Positions 25,753-35,980 are shown, counted from the stretch's first letter. The stretch: 64,000 nt of DNA from Sutcliffiella halmapala (GCF_002019665.1 NZ_KV917375.1:2237175-2301174); one strand, 5' to 3'. Numbers and translations are program-made. The notes: a model not told the origin generated them from the sequence alone.

Positions 25753-26080
25753 ATGTTGGAAACACTTTAGAACGAGTGAGAAATCTTACACCCTCAGGTC
25801 CTTCTAATGAAAACATTCCGCCTCTGCCCTGTACGACATCTATGATAAGCTGTGTATGCTTCCAGTACTCATATTGCTTTTTATTCATATAAAAAGGAGT
25901 ACCACCGATTTCTCCTAAACATACATCAGAATCTCCAATTAAAAATTCATCTCGTGGATAGCACATTGGTGAACTACCGTCACAACATCCTCCAGACTGA
26001 TGAAAGAGGAGGGGGCCGTGTTTAGAGACAAGTTTTTTAATGAGTTTAAGAGCTGACTCGGTTGCTAGTACTTTCTTCAT
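25751..26080 (-). CDS. DUF779 protein, aldehyde dehydrogenase partner
   Basis: 109 residues with the family core SGGCCDGSSPMCYP (conserved cysteines) and GTPFYMNKKQYEYW. DUF779 genes nearly always accompany acetaldehyde/aldehyde dehydrogenases. Here the ATG lies 1 nt after the stop of the dehydrogenase, so they form one transcript. Its biochemical role is not established; the cysteine cluster suggests metal or redox chemistry. Confidence 0.87.
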   Translation of the reverse strand: MKKVLATESALKLIKKLVSKHGPLLFHQSGGCCDGSSPMCYPRDEFLIGDSDVCLGEIGGTPFYMNKKQYEYWKHTQLIIDVVQGRGGMFSLEGPEGVRFLTRSKVFPT

Positions 26081-26081
26081 T

Positions 26082-27602
26082 TTAAAAGAATCCTAATTTT
26101 TGAGGGCTATAACTTACTAGCATGTTTTTCGTTTGTTGATAATGAGACAACATCATCTTATGATTTTCGCGTCCAATTCCACTCATTTTATAGCCACCAA
26201 ATGCTGCATTAGCAGGGTAGGCGTGGTAACAGTTAGTCCATACTCGTCCTGCCTCAATTTGACGTCCAAAGCGGTATGCTGTATTCACATCACGCGTCCA
26301 AACACCAGCGCCTAAACCATACAAGGAATTGTTGGCAATTTCTAACGCCTCTTCCGGAGTCTTAAAAGTCGTAACCGATACGACTGGGCCAAAGATTTCT
26401 TCTTGGAAAATTCGCATTTTATTATTGCCTTTGAAGACTGTTGGTTTTACATAATAACCATTCGCAAGATCTCCTGCAAGCATATTACGCTCTCCGCCAG
26501 CTAAAAGCTCTGCACCTTCTTCTTTCCCAATTTCTAAATAAGAAAGAATTTTCTCTAACTGCTCAGACGATGCTTGTGCACCAATCATTGTACTTGTATC
26601 AAGTGGGTTTCCTTGTTTAATCTGGGCAACGCGCTCTAATGCTCTTTCCATAAATTTATCATAAATAGACTCATGAATTAATGCGCGAGAAGGGCATGTA
26701 CATACTTCTCCTTGATTAAGGGCAAACATAACAAACCCTTCAATTGCCTTATCGAAGAAATCATCATCGTGTGCAAGAACATCTTCAAAGAAAATGTTTG
26801 GAGATTTACCACCCAGTTCAAGTGTAACAGGGATAATATTTTGAGAAGCATATTGCATAATTAGACGGCCGGTAGTAGTCTCGCCAGTGAATGCAATTTT
26901 AGCAATTCGATCACTTGAAGCAAGGGGTTTACCTGCTTCTACGCCAAACCCATTAACAATATTTAAAACACCAGGTGGAAGCAAGTCGGCGATTAATTCC
27001 ATTAAGACCATAATGGATGCAGGAGTTTGCTCCGCAGGTTTCAACACAACGCAATTTCCAGCTGCAAGGGCAGGAGCAAGCTTCCATGTCGCCATTAATA
27101 ACGGGAAGTTCCAAGGAATAATTTGGCCAACGACACCAAGTGGCTCATGGAAATGATAGGCGATAGTGTCATTGTCAATTTCTCCTAATGAGCCTTCTTG
27201 TGCACGAATACACCCAGCAAAATAACGGAAATGATCAATGGCGAGTGGAAGATCAGCAGCCAATGTTTCTCGAACAGGTTTTCCGTTCTCCCAAGTTTCT
27301 GCCACTGCAAGCATTTCCAAATTTTCTTCCATTCTATCGGCAATTTTGTTTAATAGATTTGCTCTTTCAGCAACGGAAGTTTGCCCCCAAGCTACTCTTG
27401 CTTTATGTGCAGCATCAAGTGCTAATTCAATATCTTCAGAAGTAGATCTTGCAACTTCACAAAAAACTTGTCCAGTAATAGGAGTAACATTTTCAAAGTA
27501 TTCTCCCTTTACAGGAGCAACCCATTCTCCACCAATGAAATTCTCATAACGACTCTTAAACGTAACTTTCGAATCTTTTTCACCTGGATTTGCGTAAATC
27601 AT
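26082..27602 (-). CDS. Aldehyde dehydrogenase, acetaldehyde type (AcoD/ExaC-like)
   Basis: 506 residues with the general base in LELGGKSPN and the nucleophile Cys in [11 protein letters not shown]. The CTCPSR context, the N-terminal [20 protein letters not shown] and the length are those of acetaldehyde dehydrogenases used in ethanol or acetoin breakdown. It oxidises the aldehyde to the acid with NAD+. It is coupled to the DUF779 gene. A near-consensus CcpA site (27651-27664) about 50 nt upstream suggests catabolite repression. Confidence 0.88.
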   Translation of the reverse strand: MIYANPGEKDSKVTFKSRYENFIGGEWVAPVKGEYFENVTPITGQVFCEVARSTSEDIELALDAAHKARVAWGQTSVAERANLLNKIADRMEENLEMLAVAETWENGKPVRETLAADLPLAIDHFRYFAGCIRAQEGSLGEIDNDTIAYHFHEPLGVVGQIIPWNFPLLMATWKLAPALAAGNCVVLKPAEQTPASIMVLMELIADLLPPGVLNIVNGFGVEAGKPLASSDRIAKIAFTGETTTGRLIMQYASQNIIPVTLELGGKSPNIFFEDVLAHDDDFFDKAIEGFVMFALNQGEVCTCPSRALIHESIYDKFMERALERVAQIKQGNPLDTSTMIGAQASSEQLEKILSYLEIGKEEGAELLAGGERNMLAGDLANGYYVKPTVFKGNNKMRIFQEEIFGPVVSVTTFKTPEEALEIANNSLYGLGAGVWTRDVNTAYRFGRQIEAGRVWTNCYHAYPANAAFGGYKMSGIGRENHKMMLSHYQQTKNMLVSYSPQKLGFF

Positions 27603-27650
27603 GGAAAACTCCCCCTAAAAATAACTAATAAGTATCGACTACCCACGTTA

Positions 27651-27664
27651 TGTAAGCGTATACA
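27651..27664. promoter_or_regulatory. Candidate CcpA (cre) site
   Basis: TGTAAGCGTATACA matches the cre pattern TGWNANCGNTNWCA at all fixed positions but one (A for T at position 10) and is nearly palindromic at its ends. Confidence 0.45.
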
Positions 27665-27786
27665 ATTTAATTTTAAAAAATATAGCAATCAGTAAGGTAG
27701 TAAACTTATTGTAAGGTAAATTTTAAACATTCTGAAATTAAAAAGCAAGTAAAAAGGGTTAATCGAAGGTGATAATAGGAGACTAG

Positions 27787-27815
27787 TTGAAGTTCCGTGT
27801 TAATTCAGGTAAAAT
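27787..27815 (+). promoter_or_regulatory. Sigma-A promoter of recQ
   Basis: TTGAAG, 17 nt, TAAAAT. The leader would be about 85 nt. Confidence 0.55.
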
Positions 27816-27908
27816 GAGGGCGTACTAGCCACTTTTCTTCCTCGCGTCCTTTATCTACTAAAACAGAATTCTCCTTATTTTGAAAAAAATCCAAGAACGA
27901 GGTGTAAC

Positions 27909-30047
27909 ATGTACGAACAAGGCGTCCATTTATTACAACAATACTTTGGTTATCAAGATTTTAGACCTGGACAGAAAAAGATTATTTCTAGTATTCTAGC
28001 AAGACAAAATACTCTTGGGGTCATGCCTACTGGTGGAGGTAAATCGATTTGTTATCAAATACCTGCTCTTCTTATGGATGGTGTGAGCATTGTCATTTCA
28101 CCCCTTATTTCCCTCATGAAAGATCAGGTAGATACACTACATAGCATGGGAATTAAGGCAACTTTTATAAATAGTTCACTTTCCCATAAGGAAGTCCAGG
28201 ATCGCTTGAACAAAATAGAACAAGGTGAAATAAAGCTTGTTTACTTAGCTCCGGAGCGATTAGAATCTTATGACTTTATGAACCTTTTACAACACATCGA
28301 TGTATCACTAATTGCGATTGACGAAGCGCATTGTATGTCACAATGGGGCCATGATTTTCGTCCGAGTTATCGAGAAGTCGGGTCTTTTATAAGAAAGATA
28401 GCAGGGAATCCTATTATCACAGCATTTACGGCAACTGCAACGGCAGAAGTCATTGAAGACATAAGAAGTATGTTGAATATTTCGGAGAGTAATACTCATG
28501 TCACCGGATTTGCAAGAGAGAACTTAACGTTTTCTGTACTAAGAGGCACGAACAAGGAGTCGTTTTTGTTACAATTTCTAAAGGCGAATAAAGAGGAATC
28601 TGGAATTATATATGCTTCCACTAGAAAAGAGGTAGATCAAATTCATGCTACCTTAACAAAAAAACACTACAAGGTCGGAAAGTATCATGCGGGTTTAGCA
28701 GAAGAGGAAAGAAAGCACTATCAGGAAGAATTTTTATTTGATCATCTAAAACTTATGGTAGCGACTAACGCGTTTGGGATGGGTATAGATAAATCGAATG
28801 TGAGATTTGTTATTCATTACAATATGCCAAAAAACGTTGAGTCCTATTATCAAGAGGCGGGAAGAGCTGGACGAGATGGAGAACAGAGTGAATGTATTCT
28901 ATTATTTAATGCAAGAGATGTGCAAGTTCAAAAGTTTTTAATCGAGGAAAGTGTTCGCTCTCCCCAACGAAAAATGCAAGAATATCAAAAATTGCAAGCG
29001 ATGATGGATTATTGTTATACACAACGCTGTTTGCAATCTTATATTGTGCATTATTTTGGGGAAGAAACAGAAATCAATTGTGGGAAATGTAGCAATTGCT
29101 CGCAAGATTTTGTTGAACGCGACATTACATTGGAGGCGCAAAAAATATTCTCTTGTATTCATAGAATGAACGAACGCTTTGGTGCAACTCTTGTAGCGAA
29201 GGTTTTAAAAGGCTCAAAGGATAAGAGAATACAGCAATTTCGATTTGATAAGTTACCTACTTACGGAATTATGAACACATATACAGAAAAGGATCTAGTA
29301 GACCTCATCAATAATCTTATTGCAGAAGGGTATCTTACACTTACAGAAGGGCAATACCCGATTGTTAAGATTGGAGCCCGTGCTGTACCTGTATTAAAAG
29401 GGCAAGAAAAGGTTCTCTTTAAACTGAAAAAAGAAGTAGAAGCTATCGTGGAAGATAATAATTTATTTGAAGTTCTAAGAGAGTTAAGAAGAGGAGTTGC
29501 ATCAGAAGAAGCAGTACCACCTTATGTGATTTTTCCAGATAGTACTTTACGAGAAATGAGTAAACACTTCCCAATTGAAGAAGAAACGATGCTTGAAATT
29601 AAAGGTGTAGGGGTACATAAGTTTGAAAAATATGGTAAGGTCTTTTTAGAAGCAATAGTGAAGTACGTTGAGCAGAATAATGTAGAAATAAAGCCAGTTT
29701 TACAAGATACAACGGTTCGTGAAAAAAGAAGTTTGAAAGGTAATACAGGCGAACCTAGCCATCTTCAAACGTTGAAGCTATATAATGAAGGACTTACTAC
29801 TAAAGAGATTGCAAAAGAACGAGAAATGAGTCTCATCACAGTTCAAAATCATCTATTTAAGTGTGCCGAAGAGGATGCAACGATGATTAATTTAGATGAT
29901 TTTATTCCTAAAGAATATGAAAAGGAAATTATTCAAGCGGTGGAAGAGGTAGGAAATGAAAAGCTGAAGCCTATTAAAGAAGCATTACCTGAGAATGTGG
30001 ACTATATGGCAATAAAGGCAGTAATGATAAAGCATGGTTTAAAATAG
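27909..30047 (+). CDS. recQ: RecQ-type ATP-dependent DNA helicase
   Basis: 712 residues. Superfamily 2 helicase core: [12 protein letters not shown] (motif I), [18 protein letters not shown] (motif II plus aromatic loop), FTATATA (III), [12 protein letters not shown] (VI). Then a zinc site with four Cys (CYTQRC, CGKCSNC), a winged-helix RQC region and an HRDC domain (about 515-590). The C-terminal 120 residues carry an extra HTH-like segment ([18 protein letters not shown]), as in the longer RecQ forms. It unwinds recombination and replication intermediates 3' to 5'. The start has GAGGTG upstream. Confidence 0.92.
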   Translation: MYEQGVHLLQQYFGYQDFRPGQKKIISSILARQNTLGVMPTGGGKSICYQIPALLMDGVSIVISPLISLMKDQVDTLHSMGIKATFINSSLSHKEVQDRLNKIEQGEIKLVYLAPERLESYDFMNLLQHIDVSLIAIDEAHCMSQWGHDFRPSYREVGSFIRKIAGNPIITAFTATATAEVIEDIRSMLNISESNTHVTGFARENLTFSVLRGTNKESFLLQFLKANKEESGIIYASTRKEVDQIHATLTKKHYKVGKYHAGLAEEERKHYQEEFLFDHLKLMVATNAFGMGIDKSNVRFVIHYNMPKNVESYYQEAGRAGRDGEQSECILLFNARDVQVQKFLIEESVRSPQRKMQEYQKLQAMMDYCYTQRCLQSYIVHYFGEETEINCGKCSNCSQDFVERDITLEAQKIFSCIHRMNERFGATLVAKVLKGSKDKRIQQFRFDKLPTYGIMNTYTEKDLVDLINNLIAEGYLTLTEGQYPIVKIGARAVPVLKGQEKVLFKLKKEVEAIVEDNNLFEVLRELRRGVASEEAVPPYVIFPDSTLREMSKHFPIEEETMLEIKGVGVHKFEKYGKVFLEAIVKYVEQNNVEIKPVLQDTTVREKRSLKGNTGEPSHLQTLKLYNEGLTTKEIAKEREMSLITVQNHLFKCAEEDATMINLDDFIPKEYEKEIIQAVEEVGNEKLKPIKEALPENVDYMAIKAVMIKHGLK

Positions 30048-30074
30048 TCATGAGAGATTTATAAGATCAACGAT

Positions 30075-30100
30075 GTTTTATCTTCCGACTAGAAGGGTAT
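30075..30100 (+). promoter_or_regulatory. Candidate sigma-B promoter for the 88-residue protein
   Basis: GTTTTA (5 of 6), 14 nt, GGGTAT (full match), 44 nt before the ATG. Confidence 0.55.
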
Positions 30101-30143
30101 TTATAAAAGAATAATTATAAAACTTATTCAATAGGAGGATACC

Positions 30144-30410
30144 ATGATGAATGTTCGTCCACTTAAATCATATTTATTAGTAGGTGCTGGTCTTACAAGC
30201 GTAGGCTTACTAGCATATAAGCCTAATAGAAATAAACTTCTAACCTTAACGAAAAAAATCAAAAATAAAATGATTCCATTGAAATACAGAAATACAAATT
30301 TACCATTAGAAAAAGCAGGTAATCCAGATCCTCAAGATATAGAAGATAACAATATGGTAAGTGAAGGTGCTATGTATTCTGTGAAATATTATAATAAGAA
30401 GATGCAGTAG
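30144..30410 (+). CDS. Small protein with one membrane segment, function unknown
   Basis: 88 residues. A hydrophobic segment (about 9-25) is followed by a very basic stretch (NRNKLLTLTKKIKNKM), then LPLEKAGNPDPQDIEDN and a motif MVSEGAMYSVKYYN that I recall from small Bacillaceae proteins without a name. TAGGAGG precedes the ATG pair. A sigma-B-type promoter suggests general stress expression. Confidence 0.68.
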   Translation: MMNVRPLKSYLLVGAGLTSVGLLAYKPNRNKLLTLTKKIKNKMIPLKYRNTNLPLEKAGNPDPQDIEDNNMVSEGAMYSVKYYNKKMQ

Positions 30411-30431
30411 AATAAAAGTATATATAAGAAA

Positions 30432-30481
30432 GAGGCTGTCCAGAAAAATCGTAAATTGACTTTCTGGCAACCTGGTTTTTT
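30432..30481 (+). terminator. Possible terminator after the 88-residue protein
   Basis: CCAGAAA/TTTCTGG inner stem and an AGG/CCT outer pairing, then six T. The left arm begins with AGAGGCTGTCC, similar to the GAGGCTGGGACA block at 11324. Confidence 0.5.
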
Positions 30482-30564
30482 AAATAAATAGTAGGAGGGA
30501 AAAACGAATCGTTTTTCCCTCCTACTTCCATTTATAAGATTATTGAAGAAAGTGTTATAAAAAC

Positions 30565-32100
30565 TTACATTCCAAAAATTGAGTATGCGACTCCTAATAC
30601 ACCAATAAACGCAAGTACATACACGGGCTTGATTGGCATTTCACCATTGTTTTCCATCGCTTTTCCGAACATAAAGAAAACTAATGGATGGACTAAAAAT
30701 GGCATGGAAAAGATAAATGGAATTAATAAAGCTGCCTCACTGCCAAACATTTCACCCTGAATAGCTGCAAATAGACCGAAATGTGATATTGCAGATGATT
30801 GGGCCATAGCACTATACTCAAGGGACATTGTGCTTAAACTTAATAATGCTAAACCTCCAAATACTGCACACATTTGCCAACCAAAAGAGAATTGCATCAA
30901 AGCCTTTACTTCTTTTTTATCTTCTCCATTAGCTTTTCTTAAGTTAATTAAAGAAAGTACAGTTAATAGAACTCCGGCTCCTACAATAAGAAGAGATGGC
31001 CATACCCATAAACTCCCACGTTCAGCGCTAATAGCCAAAACAGAAAAGACAAAAATATGTCCGAAGAAAGGGATATTAATCATAATAGGAGCTCTCTTTG
31101 CAGCTGTAGAACCAAAGTCACCTGCTGTACAAGCACCAGTTAAGCCAGAATGAGATAAGGATCCTGCCATACCTGGCGCAAGATTCCTTGCATTGGCATT
31201 TTTAGCGAAGAACATTATTAGTGCTATACCGCCAAACATCCAAAATAATTGACCAAAAAAACCATAAGCTAAAACAGCGTTCATTCCAGTAATAGAAAAA
31301 GCATCTCCTATTCTTGAACCACCTATCATAAAATTTGCCGCTAATACAATTGGAATTCCGGCAAAAAGCAGGGCACGAATAGTAGGACCAAAAGTCCAGT
31401 TATAAAGAATAGCTCCAAGTCCTGCAGCAATCATCATTGCAAAAAATATTTGAGGTAGAGCTATTATAGGTTGAACAAGTTGCGCAATATGGTAAGAAAA
31501 TACTAATACCAATGTAATTACAACCATTTCTATTAGTCCCTTACGAATATATTGGTGCTTGTTTTTAATTTGCGCTCGATTATCAATAAATAGAATTGCA
31601 CCAACAATACCAACATAAGCAACAAGTGGATAATAACTACTAAAAACACTGTTATTATCTGACAACAGAAAACGAAATAATCCTTCAAGACCAAGCAATA
31701 AAAAGAATGCACGAACGATAAAAATGAACTGACTTCTACTTGTGCCTAGTATCGTTTCATCATCGGAAGGAACGATGATATCTTCGCTTTCTAAATCCTT
31801 GTTCCCAAGAATCTTTCTTAATTCCTGTCCACCAACAAAAAAGGAGACAGTTAAAGCAATAATTGTAGTTCTAGCCATTAAATCGACAAATGGAAACTCT
31901 ACTAACCCAGGTGAAGAAACTCCAGTAGAGACTAATAGATACCCGAAAGATAAACCGAATATAACAATTATCAAGATTGGTGAAAACCTTGTCCCAGCTA
32001 CTACGGTTCTAGATATTAAAACCATTGGAATGACAAAGAAAAGTAGTAACCAAAATTGGTTTAACAATTGCAAGTGTGTAATTTGTTCTAGTATTTCCAT
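30565..32100 (-). CDS. Polytopic membrane protein, family not recognised
   Basis: 511 residues with about 12-13 hydrophobic helices and little soluble mass except a charged segment near 105-125 (RKILGNKDLESEDIIVPSDDE). Notable conserved-looking loops are NFMIGGSRIGDAF, NARNLAPGMAGSLSHSGLTGACTAGDFGSTAAKRAPI and QGEMFGSEAALLIPF. The Gly/Ser/Thr-rich loop could be a substrate re-entrant region as in ion-coupled symporters, but I assign no substrate. ATG 32100 has TGGAG 7 nt upstream; the longer TTG start is less likely. It stands alone. Confidence 0.7.
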   Translation of the reverse strand: MEILEQITHLQLLNQFWLLLFFVIPMVLISRTVVAGTRFSPILIIVIFGLSFGYLLVSTGVSSPGLVEFPFVDLMARTTIIALTVSFFVGGQELRKILGNKDLESEDIIVPSDDETILGTSRSQFIFIVRAFFLLLGLEGLFRFLLSDNNSVFSSYYPLVAYVGIVGAILFIDNRAQIKNKHQYIRKGLIEMVVITLVLVFSYHIAQLVQPIIALPQIFFAMMIAAGLGAILYNWTFGPTIRALLFAGIPIVLAANFMIGGSRIGDAFSITGMNAVLAYGFFGQLFWMFGGIALIMFFAKNANARNLAPGMAGSLSHSGLTGACTAGDFGSTAAKRAPIMINIPFFGHIFVFSVLAISAERGSLWVWPSLLIVGAGVLLTVLSLINLRKANGEDKKEVKALMQFSFGWQMCAVFGGLALLSLSTMSLEYSAMAQSSAISHFGLFAAIQGEMFGSEAALLIPFIFSMPFLVHPLVFFMFGKAMENNGEMPIKPVYVLAFIGVLGVAYSIFGM

Positions 32101-32335
32101 TATAATACTCCATTCGTTCAATTATTTTACCAAAAGATATCGTACAATACTCTAATGTGTTAGTAAACGTGTGTAAACGTAATCATTGAAATGTTTAATA
32201 ATTAAGTTTATTTTTATATACTGTAATGTTATTATGTAAACTAAAATCATTACTACGCAAACTAATTGTAACAATTCTATTATTAGTGTAAAATTCCATC
32301 AAATACATATTCAGTTTTAGGAGAGGTGCGCTTTC

Positions 32336-32881
32336 ATGTCTACAAAGAAAACAGAACGAGCTACTTTTGCAGGTGGGTGTTTTTGGTGCATGGTTAAACC
32401 GTTTGATGAAATGCCAGGTATTGAAAAAGTTGTTTCAGGATATACGGGAGGTAATATCACAAACCCTACTTATGAAATTATAAAAAAGGGTGATTCTGGA
32501 CATTATGAAGCCGTGCAAATAGTATTTAATCCAGATGTATTTCCATATGAAAAATTATTAGAGCTATATTGGCCACAAATTGATCCTACCGATGATGGTG
32601 GACAATTCTTTGACAGAGGTACGCAATATAGAACAGCTATATTTTACCATAATGAGAACCAAAAAGAATTAGCGGAAAAATCTAAGGAGGAAGTTGTGTC
32701 AAGCGGTCGTTTTCAAAAGCCGATTGTCACAGAAATAAAACCAGCAGTAGATTTTTATCAAGCTGAAGATTACCATCAAGCCTTCTATAAAAAGAATCCT
32801 GAGAAATATAAACAAGAAAGAGTGGATTCAGGAAGAGATGCTCATATAAAAGAGCATTGGGGTGCAGAATATACTAAATAG
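32336..32881 (+). CDS. msrA: Peptide-methionine (S)-S-oxide reductase MsrA
   Basis: 181 residues with the catalytic GCFWC motif (nucleophile Cys15), VVSGYTGG and the [22 protein letters not shown] block. It reduces the S-epimer of methionine sulfoxide in proteins. No MsrB domain or gene is adjacent, and the recycling C-terminal cysteines of some MsrA are absent. AGGAGAGG precedes the ATG. Confidence 0.95.
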   Translation: MSTKKTERATFAGGCFWCMVKPFDEMPGIEKVVSGYTGGNITNPTYEIIKKGDSGHYEAVQIVFNPDVFPYEKLLELYWPQIDPTDDGGQFFDRGTQYRTAIFYHNENQKELAEKSKEEVVSSGRFQKPIVTEIKPAVDFYQAEDYHQAFYKKNPEKYKQERVDSGRDAHIKEHWGAEYTK

Positions 32882-32882
32882 A

Positions 32883-32910
32883 GAGGTCGATATCGTCGGC
32901 CTCTATTTCG
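32883..32910 (+). terminator. Possible terminator between msrA and the DHH phosphoesterase gene
   Basis: 8-bp stem GAGGTCGA/TCGGCCTC with one G-T pair, then TATTTCGTT. The T-tract is weak, so read-through is likely. Confidence 0.45.
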
Positions 32911-32923
32911 TTGGGAAGAAAGG

Positions 32924-34120
32924 ATGAAGGATTTGATTCATTTATTTACACATAATGATTTAGACGGCGTAGGCTGTGGTATTTTGGCCAAGCTGGCATT
33001 TAAGAATAAGGTGGATGTTAACTATAACTCGGTCGGGAGTTTAAATTACCAGGTTGCAGACCATTTAGAACATGCTAAAGTTCAAGATCAAATTTACATA
33101 ACAGATTTATCAGTCCATGAAGAAAATGCCAAGAAACTAGATAGTCTCCATAAACAAGGTGGTAAAATCCAGTTTATTGACCATCACAAAACAGCTTTGC
33201 ATTTAAATGGTTTTCCATGGGCAAAAGTAAAGGTGGAGTATGAAGATGGAAGATTAACAAGCGCAACATCTCTTTATTATGAATATTTAGTAGATAATCA
33301 TTTCATCGAAGAAAATGATGCAATTCATGAATTTGTTGAATTAATTCGCCAGTATGATACTTGGGAATGGGATAAAAATCAAAATTTTAAAGCCAAAAGA
33401 TTAAATGATTTATTGTATATGATGTCTATCGAAGAATTTGAAACCAGAATGCTCACTAAATTATCAACCACTGGAGATTTTTCATTTGATGATTTAGAAG
33501 ATCAGTTATTAAATATGGAAGAAAAGAAGATGGTAAAGTATCTTCGTCGAAAAAAGCGAGAAATTATTCAAAAGCAAGTCGGCAAGTATTGGGCAGGAAT
33601 TGTTTTTGCAGAATCATATTTGTCTGAACTTGGAAATGAATTAGGAAAAGAGAATCCACATCTTGATTATATTGCGATGATTAATATGGGAAATAGACGA
33701 ATTAGTCTACGGACAATCCACAATAATGTCGACGTATCGGAGGTTGCTGGTAAATTTGAGGGTGGCGGACATGCAAAGGCCTCTGGGTGTAATTTAACAC
33801 AAGAAGCTTACAAGTTATTTGTCGCGGAATCTTTCCCATTAGAGCCATTAAGAGAAGATGCGTCTAATAATGTTTTCAATATAAAAGAATCTCCAAATGG
33901 TGTGCTTTACGATTCCAAAAGCCTTGGGGTATTTTTCCTTGTTCCAACAGATAGTGGGAAGTGGCAAATTGAGAACAATGAAAAAATGAAAGATAAGCTT
34001 TTTTCATCCTTTACAGAAGTAGAAAAATACATAAAACGAACCCACGCCGCTTGGCTTGTTAAGGATGAGGAATATGTTTCTTTTTTAGCAGAAAACTTCC
34101 GAAAATTACGGACTAAATAA
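32924..34120 (+). CDS. nrnB: DHH-family phosphoesterase, NrnB-like oligoribonuclease
   Basis: 398 residues. DHH domain motifs THNDLDGVGCG, ITDLSVHEE and FIDHHKT, and a DHHA1-type GGGHAKASG near the C-terminus. Length and order match B. subtilis NrnB (YngD), which degrades short RNA oligonucleotides (nano-RNA) in an Mn-dependent way. A related DHH protein such as NrnA remains possible, but NrnA is shorter. AAAGG precedes the ATG. Confidence 0.82.
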   Translation: MKDLIHLFTHNDLDGVGCGILAKLAFKNKVDVNYNSVGSLNYQVADHLEHAKVQDQIYITDLSVHEENAKKLDSLHKQGGKIQFIDHHKTALHLNGFPWAKVKVEYEDGRLTSATSLYYEYLVDNHFIEENDAIHEFVELIRQYDTWEWDKNQNFKAKRLNDLLYMMSIEEFETRMLTKLSTTGDFSFDDLEDQLLNMEEKKMVKYLRRKKREIIQKQVGKYWAGIVFAESYLSELGNELGKENPHLDYIAMINMGNRRISLRTIHNNVDVSEVAGKFEGGGHAKASGCNLTQEAYKLFVAESFPLEPLREDASNNVFNIKESPNGVLYDSKSLGVFFLVPTDSGKWQIENNEKMKDKLFSSFTEVEKYIKRTHAAWLVKDEEYVSFLAENFRKLRTK

Positions 34121-34141
34121 GCTTGAAGGGAGAGGGGTATA

Positions 34142-34525
34142 ATGGCAGTCAAAAAACTTGAACATGTGGGGATTATGGTAAAGGATATAAAGAAGTCTAT
34201 TACCTTTTATACAGAAATATTAGGTTTGTCATTAAAAGGAGAATTAGCTCATCCAAACGGAACGATAAAATTAGCTTTTTTAGGATTTCAACTGGAGGGC
34301 GAAACGGAAATCGAGTTAATCGAGGGCTATAATGATAACTTGCCGGCTGAAGGAAAGGTTCATCATCTTGCTTTAACCGTTGATGATGTAGTAGAAGAAT
34401 ATAAACGTCTTCAATTATTGGGAGTAACCTTTATCGAAAAAGAAATTACTACTCTCCCAAATGGTGCCAAATACATTTTCTTTACTGGTCCGGATGGAGA
34501 ATGGATTGAGCTTTTCGAAAAATAA
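34142..34525 (+). CDS. VOC-family protein (glyoxalase-like)
   Basis: 127 residues forming a complete vicinal-oxygen-chelate module: His8 (LEHVGIMV), Glu in IELIEG, His in VHHLALTVDD and Glu in GEWIELF are in the four metal-ligand positions. The layout is that of lactoylglutathione lyase or methylmalonyl-CoA epimerase-like proteins, but the substrate is not readable. AGGGAGAGGGG precedes the ATG; it lies 21 nt after the NrnB-like gene, so the two are probably co-transcribed. Confidence 0.82.
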   Translation: MAVKKLEHVGIMVKDIKKSITFYTEILGLSLKGELAHPNGTIKLAFLGFQLEGETEIELIEGYNDNLPAEGKVHHLALTVDDVVEEYKRLQLLGVTFIEKEITTLPNGAKYIFFTGPDGEWIELFEK

Positions 34526-34564
34526 TTAGGAGTAATTTAAGTGTTTATAAGTCTTTGTGGTGCT

Positions 34565-34672
34565 CTAAGTTTTCTTTTTTAAAGAGCCTCTAATCATATA
34601 TGCATAAGTAAATCCTAAGCAAACAACACCAACTAGAGTGCATGTATACTTGACGATGTTCAGCCAATCCAT
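34565..34672 (-). CDS. 35-residue single-membrane-helix protein
   Basis: A very short gene: GAGGTGG, 4 nt, ATG (34672), 35 codons, TAG. The product has MDWLNIVKY, a hydrophobic stretch of about 18 residues (TLVGVVCLGFTYAYM) and the basic tail RGSLKKK, so it should sit N-out/C-in in the membrane. It lies between the VOC gene and the terminator of the DUF3900-like gene. I recognise no family. Confidence 0.55.
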   Translation of the reverse strand: MDWLNIVKYTCTLVGVVCLGFTYAYMIRGSLKKKT

Positions 34673-34743
34673 GAAACCACCTCATTTAAAAGTTAGAGGT
34701 ATTTTTCCTAATTACGAGTAAAATATACAAGAAATGGCGAAAG

Positions 34744-34785
34744 CGAAAAACCTCAGGACCATTTAATAATCCTGAGGTTATTTTT
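34744..34785. terminator. Bidirectional terminator
   Basis: Perfect 10-bp stem AACCTCAGGA/TCCTGAGGTT, A-run on the left, T-run on the right. Confidence 0.88.
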
Positions 34786-35851
34786 AGTATTTTCTTTCCA
34801 GTTTTTCTACAATCATTTTCAAATCACTCGGCTTAAGCATTTCAACCGGGGAGACATTTTTTTCGAATTGTAGAAAGTCACCTTCGAGTAGAACAACAAA
34901 TCGGTTATTCACTTTCGCAATATGAACATTTTCACCGTAATCGGATAGAAGTGCTTTAATAGAGAGATGGTCTAGCTTGAATTTAAGCTCAATATCAGGC
35001 GTCTGCTCGATGATACTAGATGATGCCTCAATTACTTGTTCCTCTGACCAACGTTCCTGTAATTCTCTTTTAGGGCTTGTAGCCCAAGCTTCCATAGCTG
35101 ATTCCACTTTTTCTCTTTCTTCACTATCATCATGATTCTGATAGGTTTCAGATAATTCTTGATGAACCATCCCCATCACCTGATTTTTGATAATCTCAGG
35201 CATCGATTCTCCATATTCCACATATTTCAAGAAATCCTCGAAATAGCGAGAATGTGAGGATTGATGAATTTTCAACTCTCCTTCTTCTACGATTCCTTCT
35301 TCGGGCATAAATGGATATTGAATCGATTTCATATTTTTTGTAGTAATCGCCATTTGCACATTATGAATTAACGTTTGCTCGTCAGTAATGGATGCTACCT
35401 TTTGCTCAAAGTCGCATTTTAATACAAAGACAAAGGGCTCATCGAAGTATTTATTTAGCTTTGCTCTGGCAATAATTAGTACACCACCCCGAACAGCGGT
35501 AGTATCTGTATAAGTGACCGCTATTTCCTCACTAGCCTTAGAAAACTCTTCAAGGGTTTGAGCGAATTTAATTCGATGAAACAAATTGTAATTCGGATTA
35601 GAACCAAGATCATATCCAGGCTCTACCGTAAAACGTCCTATCTTGGTTGGAACTTGTTCATTTTTTGGATGACGATCCACCTTGCGTTTGGATATTTTCA
35701 TTAATTCTCCATCCAAAAAAGACTTTAAGGGACTTTCTTGGTATTGTTCTTCATCAAGTGTTGCCATTTGTTTGTATTTTTTGCTTGCATTATCTCCGCT
35801 TCCTTCTACTTCAATTACATAAAAGGACAGAGATTGAATATCAAAATCCAC
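34784..35851 (-). CDS. DUF3900-like protein, function unknown
   Basis: 355 residues, soluble and acidic. I recall it as a member of DUF3900, found in Bacillaceae. Visible features are YDLGSNPNYNLFHRIKFAQ, VRGGVLIIARAKLNKYFDEPFVFVLKCDFE and a C-terminal IKALLSDYGENVHIAKVNNRFVVLLEGD. The core spacing of strands resembles nucleoid-associated NdpA-type proteins only superficially. It starts at GTG 35851 with AGGTGA upstream. I assign no function. Confidence 0.65.
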   Translation of the reverse strand: MDFDIQSLSFYVIEVEGSGDNASKKYKQMATLDEEQYQESPLKSFLDGELMKISKRKVDRHPKNEQVPTKIGRFTVEPGYDLGSNPNYNLFHRIKFAQTLEEFSKASEEIAVTYTDTTAVRGGVLIIARAKLNKYFDEPFVFVLKCDFEQKVASITDEQTLIHNVQMAITTKNMKSIQYPFMPEEGIVEEGELKIHQSSHSRYFEDFLKYVEYGESMPEIIKNQVMGMVHQELSETYQNHDDSEEREKVESAMEAWATSPKRELQERWSEEQVIEASSSIIEQTPDIELKFKLDHLSIKALLSDYGENVHIAKVNNRFVVLLEGDFLQFEKNVSPVEMLKPSDLKMIVEKLERKY

Positions 35852-35884
35852 GAATAATCACCTAATTTATGTTTAATCTTTTTG

Positions 35885-35928
35885 AAAGGCTCTATTAAAA
35901 ATACAGCCATATTTAACAGAGCTTTTTG
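35885..35928. terminator. Imperfect inverted repeat, possible terminator
   Basis: AGGCTCTATTAAA/TTTAACAGAGCTT stem with one mismatch. The right arm equals the TTTAACAGAGC sequence that flanks the GC-rich element at 11386-11511, so it may be a flank remnant of that family. Confidence 0.45.
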
Positions 35929-35980
35929 AAATTACTTTACAAGTATAGGCAATAGCTTCGAATGGGTCAATTCTATAGTA

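Larger units (their letters stand above)
27603..27908. other. Divergent intergenic region between the aldehyde dehydrogenase and recQ
   Basis: 306 nt without a gene. It holds a cre-like site near the dehydrogenase and a good sigma-A promoter for recQ; no small frame or RNA structure is evident. Confidence 0.6.
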
